Shown here piece by piece: positions 35,700-47,302 of a DNA stretch of 64,000 nt. Numbering within the stretch: position 1 is the stretch's first letter; each line of letters opens with the position of its first letter. This stretch comes from Strongylocentrotus purpuratus (taxonomy: Eukaryota > Echinodermata > Echinoidea > Camarodonta > Strongylocentrotidae): positions 20,157,389-20,221,388 of the forward strand of contig NW_022145601.1 in the NCBI RefSeq assembly GCF_000002235.5, read 5' to 3'. Made by a program: the position numbers and the translations under genes. A model generated the notes under the pieces. It saw nothing but the letters and a program-made list of their open reading frames with translations. It had not been told where the DNA came from and ran no database searches.

Positions 35700-36360
35700 A
35701 TGAGCGCGATCATGACATCTTATTGAAAAAATGAGGGTTGATTTAGATAGCATATAATCTCAGCTACAACATACTCAAAAATCAACAAAATCCAAGCAGA
35801 AATAACGACGATATTGCTCGCAAAAGACAGGAATGTAGACTCCAGATTTGAGAAAAAGTCATTTCCCATAGGGATTACACGCAAAAAGTAATGGATGAAG
35901 TGAAAATAGGGTAATAATAAAGTAAAAAGGGTTATTTATGACATTATTTGCGAATCTACGTGTTTAAATAATCAAAGGAGATGGTACAGTGAAGGTCAAA
36001 AGGAAAAAAAAGTGAAAAAAAAAGTGTTGGAGACACCCGGACTCGAACCAGGGATCTCGAGGTTGGAAGTCAAGTGCGTTACCGATATACCAAAACATCT
36101 CCCATAGCGATTACACGTAAACAGGAAATGGAATTCAGAAATCCTACTTTGCAAGTGAAATATGAGCATGATCCCGGCATCTAATCGAAAAATAAAGGGC
36201 ACACTTGTGATAGCTCATTGTCTCAGCTACAACATATCCGAAGCTCAGCGAAAACGAAGCTAAAACAACGGAGATTTTGCTCGCGAAAGACAGGAGTGTA
36301 GAATCCAGTTTTGAGAAAAAGTCATGTCCCATAGAGAATACACGCAAAATGCGAAAAATT
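35700..36360. repeat. diverged tandem duplication, period about 467
   Basis: The blocks ctcagctacaacatat, ttgctcgc-aaagacagga and ttgagaaaaagtcat recur in the same order at about 35758-35890 and 36226-36350, with a third partial trace near 36440-36490. Confidence 0.55.
36030..36104 (-). pseudogene. tRNA-Gly(TCC)-like relic
   Basis: The minus strand reads ggagatg as acceptor start and tgtctcc as end, a ttggtatatcggtaa D arm, an acttgacttccaa anticodon region (TCC) and the T arm cctggttcgagtccggg. Acceptor and T stems pair but the anticodon stem does not. It is therefore a decayed tRNA or tRNA-derived SINE head. Confidence 0.55.
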
Positions 36361-37548
36361 GACATGCCTCCTTTAATCGCAAAAATACACCATGATACTT
36401 TTGTCAAAAATAAAAATTGTGAACATTACATTTGTAGAAAATTGTCTCAGCTAGAACATATCAAAATTAAAAAGAAAATTGATCCATATTTACAGAGATA
36501 CAATCAATTTTCCAAAAATATGCTGACGTCATAATATGCAAATTAAAATTCTGAGTTTGGAGGCCATTATGATGACGTCATGAGTTAATTGAGGATCAAA
36601 TGAGACATGAAATCATATCTCCGACTCATAATCTATCCAAATATGACAAAATATTAGGAGTTTCTATCTATTCTAAAGAGTTACAATGAATTTTATATAG
36701 GCATGTTTTTGCCCATGTATTGTGGATAAAGATAACGCAAATCCGCGCGTGCTGTCAACTCTGACGGACGCTCATTGCCTTAATAAAAGGTGAACAAATT
36801 ATCAAAATGCTTGGAAAAATGTACCGAATATGATGACAGAAAAAAATCGGCGATTCTATGTTGCAAAATGCCAGTACGCGCGAAAACGCGCGCGCATGCG
36901 CGTGTGCGTAACTTTTTTTATCAAATGCTCCATATGGCCTGAAACGTATGCAAAAAAAATTTGGGATGATTTAGAGCATTTTTAATTTTTGCGCGAGCGT
37001 AAACGTGCGGACGAGCGCGCACGCGCACATTTACGCACGTTTATTGACCTCAACTTGACCGGACGGATATTGATCTTAATCATGATAAATATGAATGAAA
37101 AATTATTATTCGTTATAAAGATATGATCATTAGTTGATTTTCACAAAATGGCGCCTGGATGACGTCACGATGACTTTGAGTCTTTGAAAAGTCACGCAGT
37201 TCTAAGTAAAGGCCCGGTCCCACTGCACTTACGGATGCAAAGAGGATGTAAAGCGTAAAAAAATCTTGCCATCCGTTGGAAAACGCTATGCATCCGTTGT
37301 GTACTCATTGCATACGTGTATGACGGGCGGATCGCGCCATATAGATGACAACTATACAACTATACATCCATCGAATGGATGTAAGGTTTTAACCAATCAG
37401 AACGCAGGAAACTGTACAACTATACAACTATACAACTATACGACTATGCAACCATACAGCTATAGAACGTATGTAAGGTTGTTACGTTTGCGGGCCGAAA
37501 TGCCATAATTGCGAACAACCATACATCCATTCAGCTTTATGGTTGTAC

Positions 37549-37850
37549 GGTTTTAACCAATCACAATGCAGGAAACTATACAGCCATGGCGGCGAGAATG
37601 TCTGTATAGTTTTATGCCTGTATGGTTTTAACCAATCATAATGCAGGAAACTATACAGCCATGGCGGCGAGAATGTCTGTATAGTTTTATGGCTGTACGG
37701 TTTTATCCAATCACAATGCAGGAAACTATACAGCCATGGCGGCGGAAATGTCTGTATAGTTTTATGGCTGTACGGTTTTAACCAATCATAATGCAGGAAA
37801 CTATACAGCCATGGCGGTGAGAATGTCTGAATTTAGCCGACACTTATGCC
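37549..37850 (+). repeat. 75-bp tandem repeats, left arm
   Basis: Four units start at 37549, 37624, 37699 and 37774. Each contains ccaatcacaatgcaggaaac or a close variant, then ctatacagccatggcgg. The units recur inverted at about 38700-39030. Confidence 0.85.
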
Positions 37851-37923
37851 TCTAAAGCCATTGAATGCTGAACATAGCCGAAGCAATGATGGAATAAATA
37901 AAAATAAAAATTGATCTTATAGG

Positions 37924-38375
37924 CCTACTAGTACTAAATAATATTGGATCTAGTGGTAGATTTACTAGTAGTCGACCAGAACTAGATCTAGACTAGGTGA
38001 TAGCTAGGTCTAGTACTAGTACTAGTACTAGGCCTAGATCTAGTGCTTAATTAGTACTGCTACTACTAGGTCTAGCCTAGTACTATTCTATTTAATTTAG
38101 TGGACTATTACTATACATAGACCTAGACCTACTAGTAAATAGTAGATCTAGACTATTATTAGACTAGACCTAGATCTACTCTAGTAGACTAGATCTAGGT
38201 CTATTATAGAAATATTAGTAGACTATAGGCCTATATTTACTCCTATTTAGATCTACTAATACTAGACTAGGTCTAGATCTAGATCTAATTTCCTAAATCG
38301 GCAACTGTAGATCTAGACCTAGGTCTATTTAGATCTAGTCTAGGGTATATAGGGTCTAGATCTCTCTCTAAGCAA
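37924..38375. repeat. CTAG-rich low-complexity core of the foldback
   Basis: About 450 bp are built from agatctag, cctagac and actagta words, dominated by the tetramer CTAG. Confidence 0.8.
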
Positions 38376-38699
38376 CAGACCCATCGGCAAATGTATATAT
38401 AGACTACAACATGATTATTCCTAATGACGTGGAGAACCTACATTGTTATCAACTGCACGAATAAATTAAATTAATTAATTTGTACCTTTCCTAACCGAAC
38501 ATTAAACTTTGGTGGACATTTGCAGTTGGACCTGGATGAATTTATATGAATGGGACTGAAATGCATGAACTGGTGCAATTCGCCCATCTTTTTCCAAGTT
38601 GGGGAGTAATATTTGTATGTTTATTTAGAATATCGTTCGGTTAAACAACAAATTCTTTGCCTTAATTGCATAAGTTTAGCGATGCATGGCTAGTCTATA

Positions 38700-39030
38700 T
38701 AATTTCCTGCATTGTGATCAAAACCGTATAGCCATAAAACTATACAGACATTCTCGCCGCCATGGCTGTATAGTTTCCTGCATTGTGATTGGATAAAACC
38801 GTACAGCCATAAAACTATACAGACATTCTCGCCGCCATGGCTGTATAGTTTTCTGCATTATGATTGGTTAAAACCGTACAGGCATAAAACTATACAGACA
38901 TTCTCGCCGCCATGGCTGTATAGTTTCCTGCATTATGATTGGTTAAAACCGTACAGGCATAAAACTATACAGACATTCTCGCCGCCATGGCTGTATAGTT
39001 TCCTGCATTGTGATTGGTTAAAACCGTACA
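38700..39030 (-). repeat. 75-bp tandem repeats, right arm (inverted)
   Basis: About four to five units of the same 75-bp repeat lie in opposite orientation, with cgccgccatggctgtatag in each. Confidence 0.85.
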
Positions 39031-40045
39031 ACCATAAAGCTGAATGGATGTATGGTTGTTTGCAATTATGGCATTTCGGCCCGCAAATGTAACAACCTTA
39101 CATACGTTCTATAGCTGTATGGTTGCATAGTCGTATAGTTGTATAGTTGTATAGTTGTACAGTTTCCTGCGTTCTGATTGGTTAAAACCCTACATCCATT
39201 CGATGGATGTATAGTTGTATAGTTGTCATCTTTATGGCGCGATCCGCCCGTCATAGTCGTATAGTTGTATAGTTGTATAGTTGTACAGTTTCCTGCGTTC
39301 TGATTGGTTAAAACCTTACATCCATTCGATGGATGTATAGTTGTATAGTTGTCATCTTTATGGCGCAATCCGCCCGTCATATACGACTATGCAACCATAC
39401 AGCTATAGAACGTATGTAAGGTTGTTACGTTTGCGGGCCGAAATGCCATAATTGCAAACCATCTTTATGGCGCGATCCGCCCGTCATAAGCGTATGCATC
39501 TCGCATATAAAGTATTCAAAGCTGTCATCCACTTCCATCCGCTTTCAACCGCTAGGCTTCCGATGAACATCCGTTTAACATCCCCGCTACATACTACCCA
39601 CGTCCGTTATTTTCCGTTCTGTTTTCGCAAATTTTCGCAAATTTTGTCCATTTCTGGAGCGGATGAAAACGGATGGAGCCATCCCCGAAATTTTGCTCGT
39701 CCGCTGTGTCCTTTATGCATACGTTTTGTGTCCGTCGGCCAGTGGGACCGGGCCATTAGACTAAGATCTATCATCATTGAAAGATTCATAACAATGGCTT
39801 CGTTCAGTCTTGAGATATCCTGCGAACAAATTCGAGGAAGAATAATAATAAATAAATAAATAAATAATAAAAATCTTGACGAAATCAAAAGGTGATACGT
39901 CTACGTACGTATCACCTAATTATTTATGTAATTCAAAATAGATCCGGAATTTTTTTTCTGACACCGCCTTATATCGATATATTAATTTTTTTTTCTTTCT
40001 AGAATCCAAACATTTTCATTTAAAAAAAATATATATCATACTGAA

Positions 40046-40560
40046 TGCGATAGATGGTAATCATTATAATTGGCAAAGAGTATTCAATTTTAAATTTCAA
40101 TACAAAAAGGATAAAATAGGATAAAGCAAGTTAATTTTAAAAAATTGCATAATATATTTCCATCAAAACATAATCCATGCAGATGGCGTTTAATGGAAAA
40201 TGACCAGTGTGATATATGTTAACATACGGAAACTACTGTTCATGTCTTGTTAAAATGTAACAAGGTTAGAGTTTTTTGGAAAATGATTGAAAACTAATAT
40301 TATAACTACTTTCATGAACAAATATGTATTAATGAAAAAGCATTTAATATTTATGAAAAAAAGAAAACTTTGTGATAAACTTCATGTTAATTTTAGGACA
40401 ATACATAATATACATAATGTATATTCAACTTCGGTGTGATGGTAAAAAGTACAATAGCAAAAGTCTGTTCATTAATTTCAAATTAAAACTACGACATAAC
40501 ATAGCAAGTAAACAAAGCTTTTTATTGACGAAACACAAAGAAAACTTCAAGGAATGTTAA
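40046..40560 (+). pseudogene. 3' relic of an L1/Tx1-type LINE ORF2
   Basis: Frames joined across at least one shift and stops read NWQRVFNFKFQ, KKLHNIFPSKHNPCRW, NDQCDIC, VHVLLKCNKVRVFWK and LGQYIIYIMYIQLR. This order, including CxxC and the C-x-C-like zinc knuckle before FW, matches the C-terminal region of L1-type reverse-transcriptase ORFs. The reverse-transcriptase core is not present. Confidence 0.65.
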
Positions 40561-41039
40561 GGTTATAACTATTTATTTAATTACTTTTGTCTTGTTATAT
40601 TATGTTAAAATGTAAATTGATGTGAAATATATATGAAATGTGAAATATGTGAAATAAAACACCTCGGTAAGAGGACAAGAAAAAAAAATGTTACACGAGC
40701 TCCTTAACAATTTAGAATATTCAGACTTATTTAAGAATTTCAAAACATTCAGAATATCATTCAAAAATAATTTCAGCATAATTGAATGATATTTGTCTCA
40801 ACGAAACTAAATTTAGTAATTTTGAAAGACAATAACATCAGATTGCCGGGTTTAGGTTTTTAACTAAATGAACAGGGAACCCCCCTCAATAATACCTTGG
40901 AAAGAACTAACGGGATATTTTTGTGAGGCGGGGGGGGGGGGGGCACAACCGGCCCATGCCCCTCCCCTCTGAAATTTAAGTGGCATATCTTTAGTACACA
41001 CATCGGAGAATGTTCATCACCTTCCCGCTTCGGTTGTGA

Positions 41040-43264
41040 TGACCGTTTTTTTTTTTTTTTTTTTGTGTGTGTGTTTTTGTGTTTTTTCGTGGAGAAAAAA
41101 AAGCCACCGGAAAATCCTGATGACTGAGTCGAAGTATGTGTGAAGTGTGACAAAAGTAATCCCTATTTCGGTGCTGCAAGAAAGCAGCTGCATACTCCTA
41201 AAATTAACAGTTTCTAAATGTCAAATCATGAGTAAATCGAGCGAAACGTTGGATCGAATCGCTCTGTATTAGGTGTGACATATTCCGCATTGAAAAGAGT
41301 ATTGACTGGTCGAATTCTAAGCATATACAGGAAAAAAAATGCAGAAAATACCACCGTTTATAATTCTTATTGATAGAAATACATTTACGTTTGGCTTGAA
41401 CATGCACCTGCTACAATTTATTCGCGGACAAATTTCTACATTAATTATTTTCTGACTCAAACTCTCAGTCTTACGCTACGTCTAACCAGGGAGGTAAAAT
41501 AAAGGAGTCGAAACTCTAGTCTAGTGTAACCGCGCAAATTCTGTGTTGCGCGAATAGTAGTTGCGATTCCTTTATACGTAAAACAACACAGGCGGCTTCT
41601 TTTGCGGCGGTTTACTCCGCCACATCTTTTAGAGTTCTTCCTGATCGAGGACATGAAAATGAGAAAACTCGTAAAAAAACGTTGAATAGTGACTTGAATA
41701 TTGGTTCCAGTTTACTGATGGATTCTCACATGAACAGTTTGCCTCTTTTAAGACACAGATTTGTTTACAATATGTAAATCGCCAGTCTGTTGGGTTACTA
41801 TGGGTTTCTATGGGGAGAAAGACGTCAAGGAAATAGTGTTATTTCATTCTCTCAACCCTTTGTTATCTCTGTGAGTCTTCTCTCTTTTTCTCTCGCTCCC
41901 ACCACCTCCCCCTTTCTCCATCAACCATCTGTCTCTCTTTTGGATGAACAACTCATGTAGGATATTGAAAATGAATGACATGCACCTGAAGAGGTCATAA
42001 AATTCAAGGTGCAATGAAATCGCGCAAAATGGGCAACACCTTTTCTTTTATCAGCAAAAGACTCCCTTCGCATTTCCTCTATCTCTGAATTAGAGCAATT
42101 AAGCAAGGACATGTAAGCAAACAGACACTGTTATAAATGTCAACCGTTCGCAACATCTACGTCTGTAGGATGTGTTATAAAGACGCAATTATTTGCACTG
42201 CTGATTAAAATGAAAACTCGTTAGTACACAAATTCTTACGTGTGTTTAAATCTAAGGAAAATGTGAAAGGAATATGCATTTTTTTGCACTCAAAATATTG
42301 CTGCGAAGAATTGAATTTGTATAAATGTTGTCATTGTAATTTTGTATTCACCTTGATTGTATTGTGAAATTGCCGAATGATAATTAATAAATGAATAAAT
42401 ATGATCAATTTCAAAGAAGTTTAAATTGTCACATGTTTATTCACATATTAATTTGTATACATTTCTCGAGGTATATTTTCGATTTCAAAATACAAGTATT
42501 GTGAAAATACCTAGAAATAATGCCGGCTCTTCCTTTTTGTCAGAGTAAGAGTTTTAGATTTGACGGTTGCTATGGATGTAAAGCTCTTTAGGTTCTGAAC
42601 GCTGGAAGGATGAACAAAAGTCTTTCCTCTTGAAGACGGAGATGGTTTTCTCTGTCACTCCTGAATCCTGAAGATGCATTTTCGTCATTAAATGTTGGTG
42701 TGGGGGGGGGGGGGGGGAGTATTTAAGGATGTAGAACGTTAATCCAATTCATAAGTCATGCAAAGGGGAAAGAAGCTGGCAGGAAAGAAATAAGACGAAC
42801 ATTCGTCATTCATCATTTAATATAATCGCCTTAAAAGGAACGCTTTTGTAATGCAATCAAATGTAATGCTCACGTCTTTGTGAAGGGCTCAGACAGATAC
42901 TAATTTTTCATTCCTATCTTACGATTAATAATTGTATTTCAATAGAATGCGAACTGCAAACGTTACTGTTGCCAGGACGTCATCCTAGTCGAACATCGCT
43001 TATGATTGCGGTCTCATTCCCCTTTTTCACAGATAGTTCGGATAATACTTTAAATGTATGATAATATGTTATAGAAATATTAAGTTTCGTTATTATATGT
43101 ATATATCTAAAAAAAAAAAAAAAACTTAAAAAAAACATGTTGACATGAAATTATTATTGTTTGTATATTTTATATTACTTACCTCTGTTGGGCTTTGTTA
43201 TTCAGTTATTGTATTTGGAAAAATGCAGAACTAAAATATTAAAAAATCAAATCAAACATTATGG
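41040..43264. other. intergenic DNA, no gene seen
   Basis: AT-rich sequence with a T run near 41047 and a G run near 42702. No supported exon or RNA gene was found. Confidence 0.5.
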
Positions 43265-44730
43265 CTCGCCACACCTAACAGCACGTAATACATGCAAGTT
43301 GCATTCTGACAAATGAAAGACAATTATTAAACACAGGTGAATGAAATATTTGTATCGAGAATTGATTACATTACGAAAATGGTCTATTAACGATTAATGA
43401 AGCTGAAAAGGGGCATTACTACCACTACGACAAATACCAACATCGTATATTTTATCATGGTAGTCATGGTAACATAAATATGGAGTTTTGACCTTTGTTT
43501 AATTCCCGTGGGAGAGGATAGACAATTACAAAAACAACGATGCTTGCAGCGACTTGAGCAACATGAAATAATTCCGCTTTCGAAAGAGAAATGGAAATAT
43601 AAAAATACTGTATACTTGTCACTGATTAATTCTTAGGGTTGTCCTTGTTCAAATATGCCGTTCATTAATTCGTTCTCTGTAGATTTTTTTTTTAATAAAG
43701 CGATTAGTGAGATTAGGACGTCGTATTATTTTTATGCATATCCTATCAGGCCAAATAACAAAAATAACGTGTTTCTCGACCGGACTGTTAAAAAAAAGGA
43801 GGAGGCGGTGCATTACTATTTAATATTTTGCAGTTTTTTGCATTTTCTCCAAGATGGCTGCCATGCTAATCATAGCTGCCCAAGCCTATTTATTCACAGA
43901 TATTTTGCTAAGTGAGTATGCTGATACAAAGTATGACATATCAAATGATATGTATCACTTTAGAAGCTATGTAAAAAAAATCCATATCACAGGATTTTTT
44001 TTCTTCTTCTCTGAATAGTAAATATTTTAAAAGAGGAGGCGGCGGCCTTATCTGATTTTTGTTTTTATCACTGATTAATTTTTACAAAGTATGTAAAACG
44101 TTATAATTCTGATTATTTCTATTACGTGTACTTTTTTTTTTTTTCCCCAGATCATCTCAATCGTTTGTAAATACCTTAATTTGTCATTAATTTCTTTTGT
44201 AACACAGCATTTTTTTTGGTGGAAAGTTTGTATATGTTATGATTTGATTTCTTAATAAAAACATTTAAAAAAAAGTATGCAAAACGTGGTAAAGAATTAG
44301 AGGGGGGAGGGGGAGGTTCGGGGTTACGAATTGAGGTGACGATAGCAAAATGTCAGTGTGGGCAGATCAAAGAGAAATCTGCGTGAGTGATCACTTATCA
44401 TACGCACACATACCTCTTGAGGTTATCAGTATGTTAGGCCAAAAGCATTCGTTAATTCCTCCTGGGGATTTGCAACTGATTGATAATCATCTTCAATAGG
44501 CCACTATAAGGTAAACTAATTTAAATGCACAAATCAAATTATATAATTTATAACATAATATATATGATTATATTAGTTGTTGCTATGGGTAGGAGAAACA
44601 TTTTGGCTTGTCCTACCAAGCAACAAATAATATATGCAATTTGCATTCTGACTATTGAAAAAAACATAATTATTCATAACAGGTGAATGGAATAAATTGT
44701 ATCATGGAACCAAAAATGTATGCATTAAAT
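43265..44730 (+). repeat. pair of diverged direct repeats upstream of the GPCR
   Basis: The segments 43265-43385 and 44605-44725 share gcaa-ttgcattctgac, a short A-rich gap, aattatt and acaggtgaatg in the same order. Nothing coding is seen between them. Confidence 0.4.
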
Positions 44731-44798
44731 TGGTTCATCATCATCAATAGTGATCTGTCAGTTTATGACAGGTTCAGTCATAAATTCAAAATTCTATA

Positions 44799-44921
44799 TC
44801 AAGTGTCTCTCCAAGTTTCTCTCCAAGTTCCTCGGTCTTGAGCCAACCGTTTCATCGTTTCATACCCTGTTGCTCCACATTGTGTGATTGAATCGTCTAG
44901 AAAGCCTTTACGAGGTCTTCC
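44799..44921 (-). pseudogene. C-terminal tail of a LINE reverse transcriptase
   Basis: The minus strand encodes GRPRKGFLDDSITQCGATG followed by YETMKRLAQDRGTWRETWRD and a stop. The GRPRKRW...LAQDRxxWR ending is characteristic of non-LTR element ORFs. A TGATGATGATGA 3' tail lies just beyond (around 44737-44750). Confidence 0.8.
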
Positions 44922-45426
44922 CCTCTATTACGAAAATAGTCGATTAGAGTGGTGGAAAAGACGAACTTGGTCACGTGACAACCAAACCAATCTTAAAGAT
45001 TGAATACATCACATCGCGATCATCATTGCCGACATTATGTGCAACGTTCTATTAAAACTTACAAGCAAGGAGCATCGTAGGTTTTATTTGTTGTAATCGC
45101 TCGTCCTCAGTGAATGCTACTCGACCGCGCTCAACAACTGTCTTGCACAATGATAATGTCATCACCTACTACATGATTCCGTAAGCTTTTGGGGTGCTTT
45201 ATTAGTTCGTTTATACGTGAGACGCTATTTGCAATCATATATATCCGTTATTCTTCATTTACAAGCTTTCCCTTGGGATCAGATGCTTCTACGCTTTCAA
45301 TACAGCTCATCACCAAGTTGTCAGATGCTGACTGTATAGAAACAAAGGAAACGGTCGTGAATGGGTTGAGAAAAATTCGTTGTTTGTTTTTCTAATACTC
45401 AAATTGTACTCCCTGTCACTTGTAAA

Positions 45427-46728
45427 ATGGACGTTACGGCAATAGTGGCTGTTTCGCTGTTCACGATCATCTTCGTTGTCGGCGTGCCAGGAAATTGTTT
45501 GGTGATTTGGGTTTTCGCAAAGAAATCTCGCAAAACGACAACGTCCTTTTTGATACTGAGTCTAGCGACCATCGACCTCTGTGCCTGCTTGATTGCTCCT
45601 ATTCATCTGGTAAGATCACTGGGTGGTGTTTTCATCAATGCATTCTTTTGTAAATTCAGCATTTACGGTAGCCGTGCCTTTTCCTTTTCGGCGGTTTACC
45701 TGACGACATTTATCGCACTTGATCGCTACATGGCCGTATGTAAACCTTTGGAGATTAGATCAAATGCGCGTAGGATCATTGCAGTGATTCTAGTGAGCAT
45801 CGGACTAGCCGTATCAGGAAATATTCAATTTGCATTGTTTGTGAAACCAGTCCAGATTGGTCCCGTCAAGAAGTGTATTTACCGAGGTGGACCCGACTGG
45901 CTTGATCTGAGCAATGAAATATTCACCTCTATATCGTACCTACTAGCACTGATTATCTGCACTTGCGTTTATGTCAGGATCTATCTAGAAATTCGCAAAC
46001 AGATGAAGGTTCGGGCAGGACTTGTAGGAAATACCGGTCAAATATCGCTTAGCGCCCAACGTCCAGGAAATACAATCAGCAATGGTCGCAGATTTGTAAC
46101 AACGGATGGTGACGTCGGGACCAACAAAAGGGTGACATCAAGAAAATGTGACCTTCCGAAGCAGGGAGAAACTATGGCGATTCTGTCTGGAAATCATATA
46201 CAGGACGCTAGCAACAGTGTCTCTGACTTATTTTCCTCTGGAGGCAGCGTTAGTATATTGACACGCCCAACGTCCAACGGCAGTCCACCGATAAACCCTG
46301 TGGAGATGGGAGCCGGACATCTCCAGCACCCCAAGGCACCCGCCCGTGTACCCCAACAGGACGCTCCGTCTGAAGACTGCTCCACCTATCCTGAAACCGA
46401 CAACCAAGACAACGCCGGCCGACCAACAAGGAGAGACATGGCTAAACCATCCCAAGGCAATCGGCAGAGAAAAGAACGCATCATGACGCGAATGTTGCTC
46501 GGGACAAACCTCATCCTAATCCTGTCCTGGCTACCATCTTTCATCCTCACCAATGTCCCCGATGAGGCAGTAGCTGCGTACCGCGCGAAGGCATCACAAG
46601 GCATCGTTGTTGCATTCTCCTACCAGTTGCGAACCCTTAATCACATTGTCGGCATCTTTGTTTACGCACTCCTTAACGCAAATTTTAGAAAAGATTGTAA
46701 AGCCATATTTTTGAAGTGCAAAAAGTAA
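45427..46728 (+). CDS. class A (rhodopsin-like) G-protein-coupled receptor, intronless
   Basis: 433 aa. Seven hydrophobic helices are visible: TM1 about 5-30 with GN (N23), TM2 with LSLATID (D50), TM3 from C75 to D99-R100-Y101, TM4 about 116-138 lacking the usual Trp, TM5 about 163-186, TM6 about 353-377 with SWLP (W368, P370), and TM7 about 393-416. C75 and C150 can form the conserved TM3-ECL2 disulfide. The loop between TM5 and TM6 is about 160 residues, rich in Ser, Pro, Gly and Asn. TM7 reads NHIVGIFVYALLN, so NPxxY is replaced by GIFVY (409-413) with Tyr kept. The receptor acts at the plasma membrane; its ligand and G protein cannot be told. The ATG gives only about four extracellular residues. 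An upstream exon is possible but not needed. It resembles the large orphan receptor families known in echinoderms. Confidence 0.93.
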   Translation: MDVTAIVAVSLFTIIFVVGVPGNCLVIWVFAKKSRKTTTSFLILSLATIDLCACLIAPIHLVRSLGGVFINAFFCKFSIYGSRAFSFSAVYLTTFIALDRYMAVCKPLEIRSNARRIIAVILVSIGLAVSGNIQFALFVKPVQIGPVKKCIYRGGPDWLDLSNEIFTSISYLLALIICTCVYVRIYLEIRKQMKVRAGLVGNTGQISLSAQRPGNTISNGRRFVTTDGDVGTNKRVTSRKCDLPKQGETMAILSGNHIQDASNSVSDLFSSGGSVSILTRPTSNGSPPINPVEMGAGHLQHPKAPARVPQQDAPSEDCSTYPETDNQDNAGRPTRRDMAKPSQGNRQRKERIMTRMLLGTNLILILSWLPSFILTNVPDEAVAAYRAKASQGIVVAFSYQLRTLNHIVGIFVYALLNANFRKDCKAIFLKCKK

Positions 46729-47302
46729 ATATGGCACATTCGTTCGACGAGGTGTTTGTAAAATGACTTCGTCTGCGCATTTTCATTAAAAAAAAAATTC
46801 GCACAAACCTTGTACTATGTTAAAAGCATTAGAATCATGAAAGAAATTTTTTCACATTGTCTTGTTATCACTTAATATGATATTATTGCATTGTGTCACG
46901 CGATATATCTCGTGGTTTGGTGTTTGTTTTAATTTAAATCGATGTGCTTGATATTTTAAGCTAGGACAATTAGAATGAATGAACAGTTATTTGATTTGTG
47001 ATACTTTTGTCATATTATAAAACACCATGTGCCTCTGTAACTTACGTGTACACCGACTGTATCGTAGTATTTTTGTATGATCAAGGATTGCTTCGGAGCG
47101 CCTATTATATTTTTGTTGTTGGCAAATCAGTATCACGGCATATTCAGAGTTCCTTGGATGAAAGTGCCTGTAATTTGTATTGGAAAAAAATCATAGCTTT
47201 ATATGAAATAATAGCTCCACAATAACGAAATCGCTTTATGTTGCACTGGATGTTAAAACTGATTAAATTTTAATTTCCTGCACATAATCCCTTGATAATA
47301 AA
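46729..47302 (+). other. probable 3' UTR of the GPCR
   Basis: AT-rich sequence after the stop with a candidate AATAAA at 47297-47302. Confidence 0.4.

Larger units (their letters stand above)
37211..39756. mobile_element. 2.5-kb foldback element with GGCCCGGTCCCACTG ends
   Basis: The left end ggcccggtcccactg and right end cagtgggaccgggcc are inverted. Long inner arms (about 500-600 bp each) also mirror each other, including gacgggcggatcgcgccat and aacgtatgtaaggttgttac. The right arm carries an extra local duplication (39225-39480). Open frames of TTIHPSNGC-type repeats are translation of repeat DNA, not a gene. Confidence 0.7.
35119..39972. mobile_element. candidate 4.9-kb inverted-terminal-repeat element
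   Basis: It begins ATAAGGCGGTGTCAG and ends CTGACACCGCCTTAT, a perfect 15-bp inverted pair. A second inverted pair, aattaggtgatacg and cgtatcacctaatt, lies about 240 bases inside the left end and 60 inside the right. TA could be the target duplication. It encloses a duplicated segment with a tRNA relic and a separate foldback at 37211-39756. No transposase frame was recognised. Confidence 0.5.

Noticed and set aside
39066..39380. 104-residue minus-strand frame with repeated TTIHPSNGC units
   Set aside because: It translates the arm of the foldback at 37211-39756; the same DNA appears mirrored and the periodicity follows the DNA repeat.
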